A stretch of 64,000 nucleotides of DNA from NCBI RefSeq assembly GCF_000001735.4, contig NC_003076.8, positions 23,625,835 through 23,689,834 of the forward strand, in the 5' to 3' direction. This document shows, piece after piece, positions 22,453 through 35,415 of the stretch; the first letter of the stretch is position 1; every line of letters begins with the position of its first letter. Source of the stretch: Arabidopsis thaliana (taxonomy: Eukaryota > Streptophyta > Magnoliopsida > Brassicales > Brassicaceae). The notes under the pieces were generated by a model that searched no databases, had not been told where the DNA came from, and worked only from the letters and a program-made list of their open reading frames with translations. The position numbers and the translations under genes are program-made.

Positions 22453-25400
22453 TCAATCGCAGGAAGTAACAGAGAGCCCAACCCGGAGATCGTTAGATGT
22501 TCCAGACACATACATTCGGTGTGTCTCGATTTCTTCTCCCTTCCGGTCACTTGTGGCCGCCACATCAGCAGCTGCCGCGTAATGGATTCCGTTGTTGACA
22601 TCGTCTCCGGTGGAGAAAATGATCTCCCTGAGAATAGGTTCGTGTCCGTTTAGAAGATTTCCCATACTGAGCACTTTTCTCCAAGACTGGTTAGCCGATG
22701 GAGGCGAGAACAGATTCGACACCACTTGTCTTTCTCTTAAACTCACTTCCTGTCTACTTACTTCCATCTCCTGTGTTTCAAGTGAACAGGCGTTACATCA
22801 TACTTTTATTTATTCCCATCAGAGAAATTCTTGTTGGTTTAACGATGACTCACCGTCCTGCTTTTGTTCTCTTCATCATTTGCGCTCATTCCCATTGTTG
22901 GAGCATAAACGCCATAGAAGTCGCTGAATATTACTTGAGCAAGGCGTGATGCGTCCAGGAACTTTCTGTGAATAGATGCCGCAACCGCTACCAACTTCTC
23001 CACGTTTTCAAAGACCATGCAGAGACGTTTCAGGTCTTTGACGGTCTTTGCTTTATCCGGAAGATTGTTTCCTGCATCCAAATATCTGTTATATAGAGGC
23101 AAGAGGGACGGAAGGAGAAGATGGCTCGAAGGGTTTGGATAATTAGGGAGAAACAAAAATATTACGTTGTAGAGCCCCCAAAGTAAATTTCATGATGAGG
23201 TAGAGTTGCTCCAATTTAGAGGTCATTTGTCTCATGTTACCGACGTTTGTCTGGTTAAGAGTGTCAGCTGATCCTCTGAAGGCTGTGCAGACCATTTGCT
23301 CAAGAAGCTGATGAGGCCGTACTGTTTCCAGGTAATGAACAATCTGAGAAATTTATCAAGACATTGAGGTCAATCTTAACCCTCCAAGAGGTTATCAGCA
23401 TGAATGAGAGACAGACCTTCTCTCCCTCTCGGTTCGGGTCTAGGAGAGGCTTTTGGTCATCGGCTGGCAAAGCGGGTGCATCATTCCAACTTTTTCTCCA
23501 CAAGTTTCCTTGATCAGACATCCGTTGAGAAAGGCGGCCACGAGGAGGCCATTCATCTTTCGAGCCTTCGGTGCTGGGGCCTGCTGATGGTTCAGTGGTT
23601 TTAGGTTCAAAGCTCTCCCAATCTCCAGGTGAATGCCATCTGATAAAGTCCTCAAACACTGCATCTGGGTTTGCCGCTTTGAATGCTGACATGTCTGCAA
23701 TCACCTTTGGAAAATCAGGAAAATAAGAAGCAAGGGATGTATGGATGATAGGTTTCTAAAACTAGAAGCACCTATCCTTCTCTTCCAACCTATTCAAACT
23801 TAGAATTAGATGACAGAAAAATCTAGTGAACAGTTCTTCTCTGTTATATTCATCAGAGACAGAATTTTAAACCTCACCAGATAATAAGATGTCTTTCTCC
23901 AATTGGCCAGGAACGTTCTGAAATTCAAAGGGCAAAAGATGGGTTCTTTATTAGACAAACAACAAAATGAACAAAACATAAAAAGCGATCAATCATGTTT
24001 TTTCTTTTCCTTTTTCTGTAAGGGTCTAGATATAACGCAAGAGCATATAGAAGAAAAACCATATATAGCAAGGCAACACATCTACACATTTGTTATGAAA
24101 CATTATCTTTATAGAAACTTTGTTTTGTAGATAACCAAACGATATTCACTTCTATTGGAAAAGATGTTCGGCTTACAAGGGAATCACCAAACGCCTCAAC
24201 AGCCTGGAGTCTTTCTTCATGCATGTCTTCAGTCATAAGAGGTGGGTCCTGTCATAGCTCATGATATCTGAGATTGTTCACGATAAGATATGAAACAGCC
24301 AAGGACAAGTCGATACTAACCTGGGTAAATGGGGCATGGAGTTGCTGACGTGACTTCAGGAGCATCATCGTCCCCACTGGTCCAGCTGAACCTCTCCTGA
24401 TGGCATCTGTTGGGCTTTGGTTCACAGAATTTGTGCGTTCAGTTTTCCGCTCAAATCTGAGTTGCTTAGATGTATCTTCTGCAATTGAGCTGTATGCAAG
24501 GAAAAGGAATTTAAACACCCTTAGTCAAGATTTCCTCTCTATCAAGATTTAACATTCAATCAAGAGCTCTCACTTGCTAAGTTCACCTGTCACGTTTCCT
24601 CCGCAGTTCTTCTTCCGAGGATGTATTTCTTCTCTTGTCGACCTTGTGGTGTTCCTGAGAATTTATTCAAAGAAATGTTTCATGCCAACAACACAGGCGC
24701 ATCAGGAATTTATATTTAAGTATTTACATGGCTTTTTTTAATTTAATGAAACACATACTGCCAGCACATAACAACTAATGTACGATATACAAAAAACTTA
24801 GCCAATTACCTCCATAGAAACAGAAGCGTCTGAACTGTCATCACTTCCTATACAGTCTAGGAACTCTTCATTCATTTCACGTTTTTTTTCGATGCAAATT
24901 GCAAGCTGATCACAAAGAAGAAATTGTTAGTATCTACAAGTAATTTGAAATTTCCGATTAAGGATATATAGAGGATTACCAAGTGTAACTTTTGGTTGAT
25001 CAAACAACTGGACAAATCAATAGAACCGTCAATTGGCATTTTCGGCAACGGCTGTGTCTCTTCCCAACACCATCGAACTTCACGGACAAACTCTATCCAG
25101 AGAAAGGCAATGGCTAGAGATGGGATGCAGAAAACAAAGGAAAAATACAACACAAGATATTAATCAGATAATTCCTTTCATTCCGTAGCTGGCAGTTTAA
25201 TTCATTTTCCCTATAATGATGTATGGCTGGCCAATGTGGCATGGTCTACTGGCACATACCACGGATATTGCAATTGCCAAACCACAGTGAGTGCAAACAG
25301 AATTGTGTAAAAAGAGATTCAAGCGGTGCAGCCTTAAGAGCTCGAGAAAGCCTGTGTTCGCCTTTTGTAAAATCTGGGAGTTTAGACCCTGAAAGAGATT

Positions 25401-28400
25401 GGAAAAAGGTGAAACAATACCACATAGCTGGATTCTAACAAATGGTTCTAGCTGCAAATGCAAAATTCATGCATCAAATTTTAGATGGTTTCAAAGTGAA
25501 TAATACTACATGGTAACTCGAATTCTTGAACCAGCAATGATAATCAATATTCAATGTTGTGAAACAGAACACAAGTTTATACATGCATCTATGTTCACAC
25601 ATAATATAGTCGAAGTATACCCTCACGAAAGAGATCTTTAATCACCCGATCAAGAACTGACGGAGGAGGGATGACCACTGAGGTCTTTAAATTTTCGGAG
25701 CTTGGATTTTCCACTGTGAGAGATTAAAAGAAAAAAAAAACATTAGACAGTGGATATGTCAGGAAAATCTAATGCTGTAAGATAATCTAAGAACATAAGG
25801 GAAATTATCATATGCTATAACTCATTCTTTGATAGTGGAAGTTTCTACATGTGTTTGATGTATGAGGAAAAAAATAAAAGCACACAAATTTGCGGCAGAC
25901 CTGACACAAAATCCTCCATAAACTGAGCTGAGAAAGACGAATCCAATGCTTCAACCAAGCAAAGTAGTTGGGAAGCAAAATCAATTCTTTTGCCATGTGA
26001 AGGATCACCCCTGGTAAAGCTATATTTGTTATAAAACTGGAAGGGAAAAATAATATACCACAAGACATGCAAACTACTATTTTGTCCAAGAATGAGAAAC
26101 TATGAGAAGCATTTCTTACAGATATGGCGAGAGGATTGGGTGTAAAATCCACTTCTCAGCATCATGGGGTGAGGCATTTTCAAGTTCAGCCATCTCAAGT
26201 GTGCTTTCTACAGTCCTGTCAGCCCATGTGACCACCAATTCGAATCCTGTCCATATCAACCACAAAGTTAGATAATGAATTCCTTGCATTGCATATACAA
26301 TAGCAAAAAGACCAGCCAATACTTGAAGAACAATACATAATTTTCATCACACATCAATTATCATCTCTGTGTATGTTGGAATACAGAGGTGTGATAGAAG
26401 CAGTTAATAGCATCAATAATATCTACTATAGTTTCAACTTAACCAAGTTTATTATGAGGGTAAACCATGGTTAGTTTAGCTTTCTTGGTTTGGTCTATGT
26501 CTATATATAATGTCTGAGAGATTTGGGAGAGTTTACAAATTCCTCAGTTTCATTTGGAATGCACCAAAGATCTATGAAATACCCTTTTCTATAAGCTACT
26601 CGTATCAAGGTGTATAAAGATAGCTAATAAATTAGATAAATGAGTTGTATAATCATGGGAAACACACACATGGCCTCAACTATTCCGAAAGACTGAGAGT
26701 AAAAAACAAATCCTCAAAGTAATGTATTGTGTAGACTGTAGTCCAAAAAGATACGAATTTTATTCATATGATGCATGGATGTACCTCTTAGTGGATCTTC
26801 AGCAGAGTACCACTCACTCCAAGGACAGTCATCATCCCAGAGCACCTTATTGCGTGACTCAGAACCATAGTGTTCTGCAGTGTCTGATTTGTCACCCATA
26901 ACCTCATCCGTATCAATTTCCTCATCCTCCTCGTCATATGGGAAGGTTTGGTATGTTAGCCTCATCATAAAATGGACTCTGAAAGTATGCATCGAGAAGT
27001 CCACTCCTGAATAAACCTTCAAATAATAAAATGTCATCGATGAATACAATATCTAGCTAAACAATTTAATTACGTGATAGAATTGATGGCTAATGCTTAA
27101 GTTTCAGGTCCATTTTGATAAGCAATAGCCATACTAATGGACATCACTAATTAAGAGCCACGAAGACTTACAAACTTAGAAACAAACAACTCATATAGCC
27201 CTTCCAGGTGCATGAGTTTCACGGGAACTTGGCTGCCAACACGATCTGCTTCAAATCTTCTAGTAAAAACAGTGCCCATATTCTGGATTCCAATATATGC
27301 TTTGCGTGAAGGGTCATGCACAGGGACAAAGGCTGGCCACAAGCTAGATACCAAAGTAGTATAAAAATTCTTAATAATCACTCAACCAAATATGCGTCTA
27401 ATCATTATCTACTTAGCAAAGACAGGGATAACACATTTCTATCAACTCTGATTTCCAAGACTTCGGAGTAATTGGTAGGCAATTTGGATCAACTCAAAGA
27501 AACAGTGTATCGTAAGAGATTCACTTGACGATGCAAAAGCTAAAGTGATGTTACTGGCTAGGATATCGTACCTGCCACAGTTAGACAAAGCAATAGCAAC
27601 CGCACTCAGAAGCTTGCTAGACTCTGGTGTATCAAGAAGCACCCCACTGGCACTTTGTGGAGCAATCAACTAGAAGATGCCATAAAAATCAATAAAATAT
27701 CATATATGTAAACGGGCAGGAACTATTTCAAGAAAAAAAAAAAGTGGATTTAAAGTGTACCAGAAAATCCTTCACCCCAAAGCAAAGCTGGAGATCATGT
27801 GAATTACTGTTCCAATTACCAATTCCAGCTGCATCAGTCAGATACTGAATTATGAAACAGAAAATACAGTTTCTCCCAGATAAACAGCATTATTTTGAAA
27901 TCATATACCTTGTTGGCTACCATTATTATCAATTTGAAAGTAGAACTCCATACAATAGCTCTTTGCAACATTCTTAAGTTCGTGTTTGACCGTAAACAGA
28001 TTCTTTGAATCCTCCACTGCAACAGCACCCTTTTCCTGCACTCACCAAATGCAGGTAGCCTAAGAGGTCAAGCAGATAACGAAACTAAAGTGGATTTCAC
28101 AAAACAAGACTAACTCCATCTTTGATCATCAATAATATCCAAAATAGTACAACCAGCTATAACGTCCGGGAAGAAGAAAACTCGAGCATTCATGGGATTC
28201 TAACGAGTTCTCACTTATAGAACTCGATCGAAGATGGATGAGATCATTTGGAAAAGCAAACGTACCACCAGGTTTTTGGGACCATCAGCTAACCATTGAC
28301 GACAAGTTGCTTCAATGTCTGAGATGAACCTAAAAAAGCGACGGGATTAGTAATGACATTAGTGATTGAATCAAAGCAATTGAAATCGTGAAGATGAATA

Positions 28401-28587
28401 CCTTTCCCAGGAAGAAGCTAGAGTGAAATCATCGAAATGTTGCACCTGCAAAACAATTGCTGATCATTGAATACAAAAACGAACAGCAGAAGAAGAACAA
28501 AAAAGTTTTAGGATGTAGTAACTGGCATACCTCTTCTTCAGCATCATCATCTTCTTCGAGATGATTCGATTTGCTTACAGAAGCCAT
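22453..28587 (-). CDS. Rab3 GTPase-activating protein catalytic subunit
   Basis: This is a plant homologue of RAB3GAP1, which with its regulatory partner controls Rab GTPases (Rab3 GAP and Rab18 GEF activity in animals); here it is presumably a cytosolic/ER-associated trafficking factor. Twenty-two coding exons join in frame to about 963 residues: 28531-28587, 28402-28445, 28266-28329, 27909-28035, 27761-27828, 27572-27669, 27172-27343, 26785-27016, 26120-26246, 25901-26010, 25621-25713, 25260-25388, 24980-25113, 24810-24905, 24587-24654, 24321-24489, 24177-24248, 23878-23917, 23417-23694, 23166-23343, 22854-23071, 22453-22770. Family landmarks are FTLASSWERFISDIEATCRQWL at the N-terminus (the first 20 residues of it are diagnostic), WIEFVREVRWCWEE in the middle, and the catalytic-domain signature LLSDMSAFKAANPD with FEDFIRWHSPGDW. 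Exon 8 has a plant-type acidic insert (DEEDEEIDTDE). The ATG at 28587 is the first in frame. Confidence 0.93.
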
Positions 28588-29477
28588 AATAAATTGCGTA
28601 ACGAATATCTCTCAGTCTCTCTCTGAGTTTGTATGGGTAAGGAACTCTTGCAGATCCTCCGATCACACAGACGAAGAGATCCGCTTCGGGAAAGAACAAC
28701 GACGATGATGGTAAAGTTACAGGAAAACGTCGTCGTTTGAAGCTGACTTGAGACTTTGACAAACGGCATGAACAACGCGTGCCGTTTCGTTTGATTGAAA
28801 AACGGGTTGCATTATTGTTCGACGATTAAAAAGGCCAATAATAATAGGCCTAATATTGGCCCATTATAACTTTAATGCTCAAATTTAAGTAGTGAAGTGA
28901 ACACATGTTAAAAACTAAGACCATCTCTATCAATGGTTTCTTATCTAGAAACTGTTCAAAGTATGAGAAAGAGTAGAATTAGTTTTTCAAGTGAGAAACT
29001 CTGAGAAACCCATAAAAATATTTATATATCATCTATTGATCAAATATTATTTTATTATTAAAATTTAATTATATAATTAATATTTATTAAAATACTAATC
29101 TCTTTTTTTTACTGATGAAGATGCCTTAATCTTTTCGTTGTCATCCTAAATTCCTAATATCTGTATTTTGTGATCATTAAAAACACAATTATGTTAGCAG
29201 GGACCACAATCCACCACTAAAAGATAATTATCTGTAAGAAATTAAATGAAATTGGTCCAACACATATAATAAGAAAATTAATGATAATTTGCAAAATTAA
29301 AATACAGGAGCGTAGTGGATCGAGAAGAGAGTGTAAAAATCGTACTGCTTTACATAAATGAAGTCGTCCTCACTAAAGCTAACAAAGATGAAGAAATCCA
29401 AAACTCCCTGAAATCTGAAAGCACAAAACTTCCATTTTCATCTATCTCAAGTGCTCATTGTTCATTGTCGACGTACA
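28588..29477. promoter_or_regulatory. Divergent Rab3GAP/MLKL promoter region
   Basis: 890 bases between divergent genes. Site II motifs cluster at 28831-28865 (AAGGCCAA, TAGGCCTAATATTGGCCCAT), about 250 bases from the Rab3GAP ATG. The MLKL-proximal half (about 28,900-29,300) is very AT-rich. Confidence 0.5.
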
Positions 29478-32109
29478 ATGGCTGCAGCCTTGGAGTGCTG
29501 GTCGAGTCGTGCCGGAGATGGTGGCGATCCCGACAACGATCTGGTCGATCAGGTACTCATGCGAACGCACGACAGGTCTGAGTCCGTAATTACGTCTCTA
29601 CCTGAGACGAGTTTGGAGGTTGAAGGTTCCACGACGGTTTTTGATCAGAGCTCGTCGGCTATGCAGAAGCGGTTTCAGCGTCTCAGCCGCAACGTGTCAG
29701 AGGCGATTGTGTCGCTTAAAAACACGCTTAATCTGGATTCTGCTCGGGATAATCAGAGTTTCGGCGGAGCTATGACGCCCAAGGCGGAAGTCAGTGGCGG
29801 CGGCGGCGGAAGGAAGCTCGTTTGGGCTACTGTAGTGAAGAACCTTGCTAAGATGTATCCTGGGAGTCAATTACCGGAGAAGCTCGTATCAAATCTCAAG
29901 AAGCATTACGATTCCTTGCCATTCAGGTAAACCTGAGTTTCTAATTATGGACAGTTACATATAGTGTGTGTGTGTGAGTTAGCAAATCATGGAGCAATCT
30001 TAGGTTAATTGGTTTTGTGCTTGGTGTTTGTTGTTTCAACAGTTATAGTCAGGCTGATTTCGATATGAAAGAAGTATTTCTACACGTCAAGTTGATAGAA
30101 CAAGCTGCTGGAGATGACAATCCTGTGTTTATGATTCAAGAAGTGTCTACTGAGGAACCTCGAGGTTCCGTGCTCAGACTCACATTCGCCTGTAACTCTT
30201 TTCTATCATGGTCAACTATGTCAGGCGTTCTTGATAGTGCTTCGATTTGTTGCAAGAAGATACAAATCTTTGAGAAGAAGGGGTTGACTCTCGGGGTTGT
30301 TCTTCTTCTGGATCAATCTGGGCAACATAGTTTGTTTAAAACCCGGGTAGAAAACACCCTCAAGGTTGCAACCAAAAAGCCAAAACCGACATCTGTTAAG
30401 CTCCCTTTCGGGCTTTGTGGCTGTCAAGAACAGAACGGTGGTGTAGGGGAACTTGGAGGTGTTGAAGAAGAGTCCATTCAGCATAGTAGTAGGCTAGGGA
30501 TAGAAAACTTGAATAGTACGATCCAGATTCAGGTTCCACTTCCGAGTTCTTCATTTGCTGTATCAGTAGATGAATGGCAGACCATCCAATCGGGTGGCAA
30601 TGAGATTGGAAAATGGCTATTGAATTCTGATAGTTTTGAGTTCGGTGATCAGATTGGACCAACTTCTCTCAAAGGAATTTTCCGCGGTAAAAGAGTGGGA
30701 ATCGAGAAACTAAAAGGTTGTGATAAGGGGAATTCCTATGAGTTTGAGCTCCGAAAAGATTACTTGGAGCTGATGGCTTGTGGACACAAGAGCATTCTGC
30801 AATTTTACGGTGTTTGCATCGATGAGAACCATGGATTATGCGTTGTGACAAAACTGATGGAAGGTGGGTCACTCCATGAACTGATGTTGAAGAATAAGAA
30901 GCTTCAAACCAAGCAGATACTGCGAATTGCAATAGACATAGCCGAAGGGCTGAAGTTCGTGAATGACCATGGTGTTGCTTATCGGGACCTTAACACACAA
31001 AGAATATTACTAGATAAGCATGGCAATGCATGTTTGGGAAATATTGGGATAGTCACCGCTTGTAAGAGCTTTGGTGAGGCCGTGGAATATGAAACTGATG
31101 GTTATCGATGGCTTGCACCTGAGGTCAGTATTCTTTTACTCTTGTCTTTGTTCAACAGTTTACTTGAAAAGTTAGATTGTGAAACATAATCATGTTTGCC
31201 ATATTCTGATCCTTTGTTACCTCTAAGCCAAATGATACAAAACTAGGTACCTGAAAGCTTGCTAAGAAATTTCTGTGGCCCATATCATAATTCTCATAGA
31301 AACAAATCGGATGCCCTATGTGCTTCATCTCTATTGTCCCCATATGACCCACGGCATCTTGTTTTGATTTTTTTTCCTTTTGAACCAAATAAGTTCCTTT
31401 GCTTTTTGTTTTGGCCATATCTGATTTACCATTTTTTGTTTGTCTGGGCAGTTATTGGATCCTCACTTTTGGATACATATATCGTAGACAAGTGTGGATC
31501 TAATTTGGTTCTGTCTAATCGTCACAAAAGCACCTTAGACTAGCTAACAACTCCAATTTCATCACTTCTTTAGTTGAGCTATACTTATCTTTTTTTGGTT
31601 ATACATTAGTAATTCCAAATGTTTTGAACCGTATGTTACGCCTCCTAGCTTTGTCAAGCCATGTGCTTGCAAATGGTCCAATCATTCCTACTAGAGCACA
31701 CTTATATAATTGTATTTGGTTCTACATGGCCAGCCTTTAGTTCAATTCTTGGATCTGAACACGAAGTTACTAGAATTTAATTTACGTAATTAAACCTATT
31801 TTTGTATGAAATGCTTGAAAGCAGATCATAGCTGGTGACCCGGAAAATACGACAGAGACTTGGATGAGCAATGCTTATAGTTTTGGGATGGTACTGTGGG
31901 AGATGGTGACGGGAGAGGCGGCTTATGCATCTTGCTCGCCCGTGCAGGCGGCAGTTGGGATAGCGGCTTGTGGCCTGAGACCGGAAATTCCAAAAGAATG
32001 CCCTCAAGTCCTGAGAACTCTGATGATCAATTGCTGGAACAACTCCCCCTCCAAACGCCCCAACTTCTCTCATATCCATAACACGTTACTTCGCGCCGTT
32101 TCACGGTAA
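29478..32109 (+). CDS. MLKL3: Plant MLKL-type HeLo-pseudokinase protein
   Basis: This is a kinase-fold protein of the plant mixed-lineage-kinase-like (MLKL) group (At5g58520 by order), whose members have a HeLo-like helical bundle and limit pathogen growth with TIR-NLR-linked immunity. Exons 29478-29926, 30043-31123 and 31825-32109 join in phase to 604 residues. The N-terminal ~150 residues are helical with a coil-like stretch (MQKRFQRLSRNVSEAIVSLK). The pseudokinase domain starts near residue 355: the beta3 lysine is kept (VGIEKLKG) and Asp465 of YRDLN is kept. The metal-binding Asn is Arg470 (NTQRILL), and DFG is replaced by Asn483-Ile-Gly. These losses predict no normal phosphotransfer. 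I start at ATG 29478; the open frame upstream begins only with GTG. Intron 2 is 701 bases. Confidence 0.9.
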
Positions 32110-34593
32110 GTTTGGCTTGTATTTGATAAGATCATATTGTACATTCAGATTGTAACACTTAAATCGTAATTATATAGTATGTACTGATCATAATAGTGAT
32201 ATGAACTGTTGGAAACATAAAGGGGAATGGTGCGTGTAGGTTTGATTCAATACTTGTTGTTGTGGCCTTGAGGACCCATCTCTTTTGTCTGTTTTAGGCC
32301 GAAATATAGAGCAAACTATTATCTCACTCATTTTTCACCATTTGTAAAAGGCATTGTGTGTAGTAGAACAAGCAGATTTTAAAGTAAAAAATGACTTCAT
32401 GAACTTTTTTTTTTTTTTTTTATAGAACTTTCCATGTGGAATTTTTTCTCACTAATCTTGAAGATTTTCGACTTGTAAGTTCTATAACACAAAAGCATTT
32501 AGCAGGGACTTTTAGATTCCTATTTGATAGTAACTTGTAAGTTGTAATGAAAGAGACCTAATCATAATTACAATATTGAATCAGTACCTGATATGTACTA
32601 ACAAAATAACGAACTCAAAACCAAAAAGCCAAGCCCAAATATTAAATCTAGACTGGAGAGGGGGAATAAATTGCAAAACCACAGTTCCATAAGTCTACGC
32701 TTTATACGATTTGGGCTGTATGCTAGGCCCGTTACAAAGCGAATCCATAGACCCACAAATGCAGTACAATACAAGAACACGAATATGAGAAAAGAGAACA
32801 TGAGTTCCGCATATTGGTTAACGGGGAAGAAGGAGACATTTCATCTTTAGCTTTCGTCAAAAGTGGTGACACGTGATGCTTTTCAGAACCCACCACTCCA
32901 CGTGCCCTTTTCGTTGTACCACCACCATCAATCCATAATTATTGAGTTTTTAACTAGATTATCACTTTTTAGTTATTTATGTAGCTTTTGGCTCTTCCCC
33001 AATTCTTTTTTTTTCTTTCCACATTTTTGTTGTATGTGCGCATAAAGAATTTAGCCTGTTAAACAAACAATAAGCTAAATAATAGACCGAGGAAAACAAA
33101 ATGTTAGCAAATAGTACTCCTACGTTTTTGTTAGCAGTTAGCACTAATTAAACTCGATTTGAATAAGTTTAAGCAAATAGTATTGTTATAGCTTCTTTTT
33201 TTTTTTTTTTTTTTTTTTGGAAGGCAGTATTTTTATAGCTTTGGTTGTACTTTTTCAATGTTACAGTAATCATTTTGTTCGTTGGTCCCGCCTCACGTGA
33301 TTATTCCTCTTTAGTCTTTACTCCCACTTCTCTATTTTCTTTGTTTCATGTTCTCTTATTTATTTTAAACCCATTTCCATTTCATAGTTTTTTCTGTTGA
33401 CGGAAAAAACAAACTCATTAATTTTTCGTTATCTATTTTTGTGTATATAATTGATCTTATTTCATATAAATACTGAGATTACAAATAAAAGTCAAGATAT
33501 AAATTTAATACAGTATGAAAAAGATATGGATACAGCTGTACATATTATAGGAACATAAAATATCATTAAAACCATCCCCAACACTTGCCAGTTTGATCTT
33601 TGACTTTGAAGTTTGAATACATTATACTATAAAGAGTGATTAATCATCATTTATAGAATAATAATAAAACATTTACTGTAATGAATTTCATTTACTCACC
33701 TTTCAAATCTTTTGTTTTTCCTTGGAGAATAAAAACCAAAACGAAGATTGAACGACAAAAACAAAAACGATACTGTGGTTTTGGTTTATGCAGTATAATC
33801 GATAAATCTAGCAAATATTTGGGGTTAATTTATATGTGGTCCGTTAATACAACATTACGCTGCAATCTCGGATAACAACAGTTTCGGACCTATATACTCT
33901 ATTACGAGTATTTTTCCCAAACGGAAGGATCAAATTTAATCTCATGTGGATTTGTGTTGTTCTATTTATAGAAATTTTAGGCTGTATAATATCTATCCTA
34001 TCAATCTATGGCTAATTAAATTTCCTACAATTTTAGAACTTAAATAAATGCAAAGTATCGATAGCTACTACACATCTATGGTCAGAAAAATTAGTTGCTA
34101 TCTTATTAGGATTTCATAATTCATCTAAGTTCAGTTTTAAAATAAAATATTTATTCTTACCCTGCAATTTAATTCAAAAGAAGTATTCAAGTCTTCAATA
34201 TCTTTACTAAATACAGAAAATATCAAAATATTTGTAATCAGAATTCACCTCACCTGTATTAATTACAGATTTGATCTTCTTATTAATAAGTGTGTTCAAC
34301 CTACAAATCTTGGAAAATGGAGAAAGTATTAAACAGAATACTAACTATATTTAGCATCTAATTTCTTTTACCTAATTATAATTAGTAACGCTAAAATCAC
34401 AACCAAATGTTAGAAACCAAAACAAAAACAAAATAAGGAGAGAGATTTAACAATTCCAAAAATCTTCCAACCACTTTTTTATTAACCAGCCCTCTCTCTT
34501 CTTCCCCAAATCTCCATTTTCTCTGCAAATCCCAAATCCATCACAAACCCTAATTTTAGTCTCTCAAAATCTCCACCGTTTCTACCACCGTCA
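32110..34593. other. Intergenic: MLKL 3' side and glutaredoxin-like promoter
   Basis: About 2.5 kb of AT-rich sequence with long T tracts at about 32,405-32,422 and 33,196-33,218. A hydrophobic minus-strand ORF at 32598-32801 has no resemblance to a known protein and overlaps site II-like motifs (GGGCTGTATGCTAGGCCC). The 100 bases before 34,594 are pyrimidine-rich, as expected for the 5' leader of the next gene. Confidence 0.5.
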
Positions 34594-35415
34594 ATGTGGC
34601 GGCCGTGGCGTAAATCGTCGGTTAAGATTCACGACACATACTCTCCAACCACCGCTTCCTTCAAAGACATTCACCATCTCTGCTCCGACGACTCACCTTC
34701 CTTCCCTTCTTCTCCCTCTCCATCTCCAAAAACCGCTTCTAGAGTCTTCCACCGAGTCCGTGCAGCTAATTTGATCCTCAAATCGTGGCCAACTCGTCAA
34801 TCTAATCACCTCCTCCGCGCAGATTCCGAACCTATCAATCTAAGCCGGAATCAAAATCCAGAATCAGATTCGAAACAATCGAAAACCAAAACCGAACCAG
34901 ATGTACGGATTTCAATCCCAGGCGCAGAGAAAAGCATTGTCGTATACTTCACAAGCCTACGCGTGGTTCGTCCAACATTCGAAGCCTGCAAATCCGTTAC
35001 ATCGATCCTCCATAGCTTCCCGGTACGAATCGACGAACGAGATCTCTCAATGGACGCGTCATTCTCCACCGAGCTACAACGAATCTTCGGGAAGGATCAG
35101 AACCAGAACCAGAACCAGGCGAAGACGCCGAAGCTGCCGCGAGTCTTCATCGGTGGTCGGTACATAGGAGGAGCGGAGGAGGTGAAACAGCTACACGAGA
35201 TCGGAGAGTTGAAGAAACTTGTGCAAGAGTTGCCGAAGATTGAACCAGGGGTATGTGAGATGTGTGGTGGTCATAGATTCGTGCCGTGTAAGGATTGTCA
35301 TGGTAGCCATAAGGTGCATACGGAGAAGCTAGGGTTCAGAACTTGCTTAACCTGTAACGAGAATGGTCTCGTCAGGTGTTCTTCTTGTTCATTTCCACAA
35401 TCTCCTCCACCCTAA
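34594..35415 (+). CDS. Glutaredoxin-like protein with four-CxxC tail
   Basis: This is an intronless 273-residue member of the plant glutaredoxin-like group with a cysteine-rich C-terminus (At5g58530 by order). The first ~105 residues are Ser/Pro-rich and probably disordered. The glutaredoxin fold runs from about 113 to 208: SIVVYFTSLRVVRPTFEACK, then cis-Pro motif LPRVFIGGRYIGGAEEV and the helix LHEIGELKKLV. The active-site CxxC/CxxS at the N-terminus of helix 1 is absent (SLRVVR), leaving only C132, so classical thiol-disulfide activity is not expected. The tail holds four CxxC pairs (C221/C224, C232/C235, C251/C254, C262/C265), a DnaJ-type zinc-ribbon pattern that probably binds two zinc ions. 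Its partner is unknown. Confidence 0.92.
   Translation: MWRPWRKSSVKIHDTYSPTTASFKDIHHLCSDDSPSFPSSPSPSPKTASRVFHRVRAANLILKSWPTRQSNHLLRADSEPINLSRNQNPESDSKQSKTKTEPDVRISIPGAEKSIVVYFTSLRVVRPTFEACKSVTSILHSFPVRIDERDLSMDASFSTELQRIFGKDQNQNQNQAKTPKLPRVFIGGRYIGGAEEVKQLHEIGELKKLVQELPKIEPGVCEMCGGHRFVPCKDCHGSHKVHTEKLGFRTCLTCNENGLVRCSSCSFPQSPPP

Noticed and set aside
29451-29477. N-terminal extension of the MLKL-type protein
   Set aside because: The extension begins with GTG; the first ATG in frame is 29478.
32598-32801. 67-residue hydrophobic minus-strand ORF
   Set aside because: It has no relatives that I know and overlaps site II-like promoter motifs. Its composition is typical of chance ORFs in T-rich spacers.
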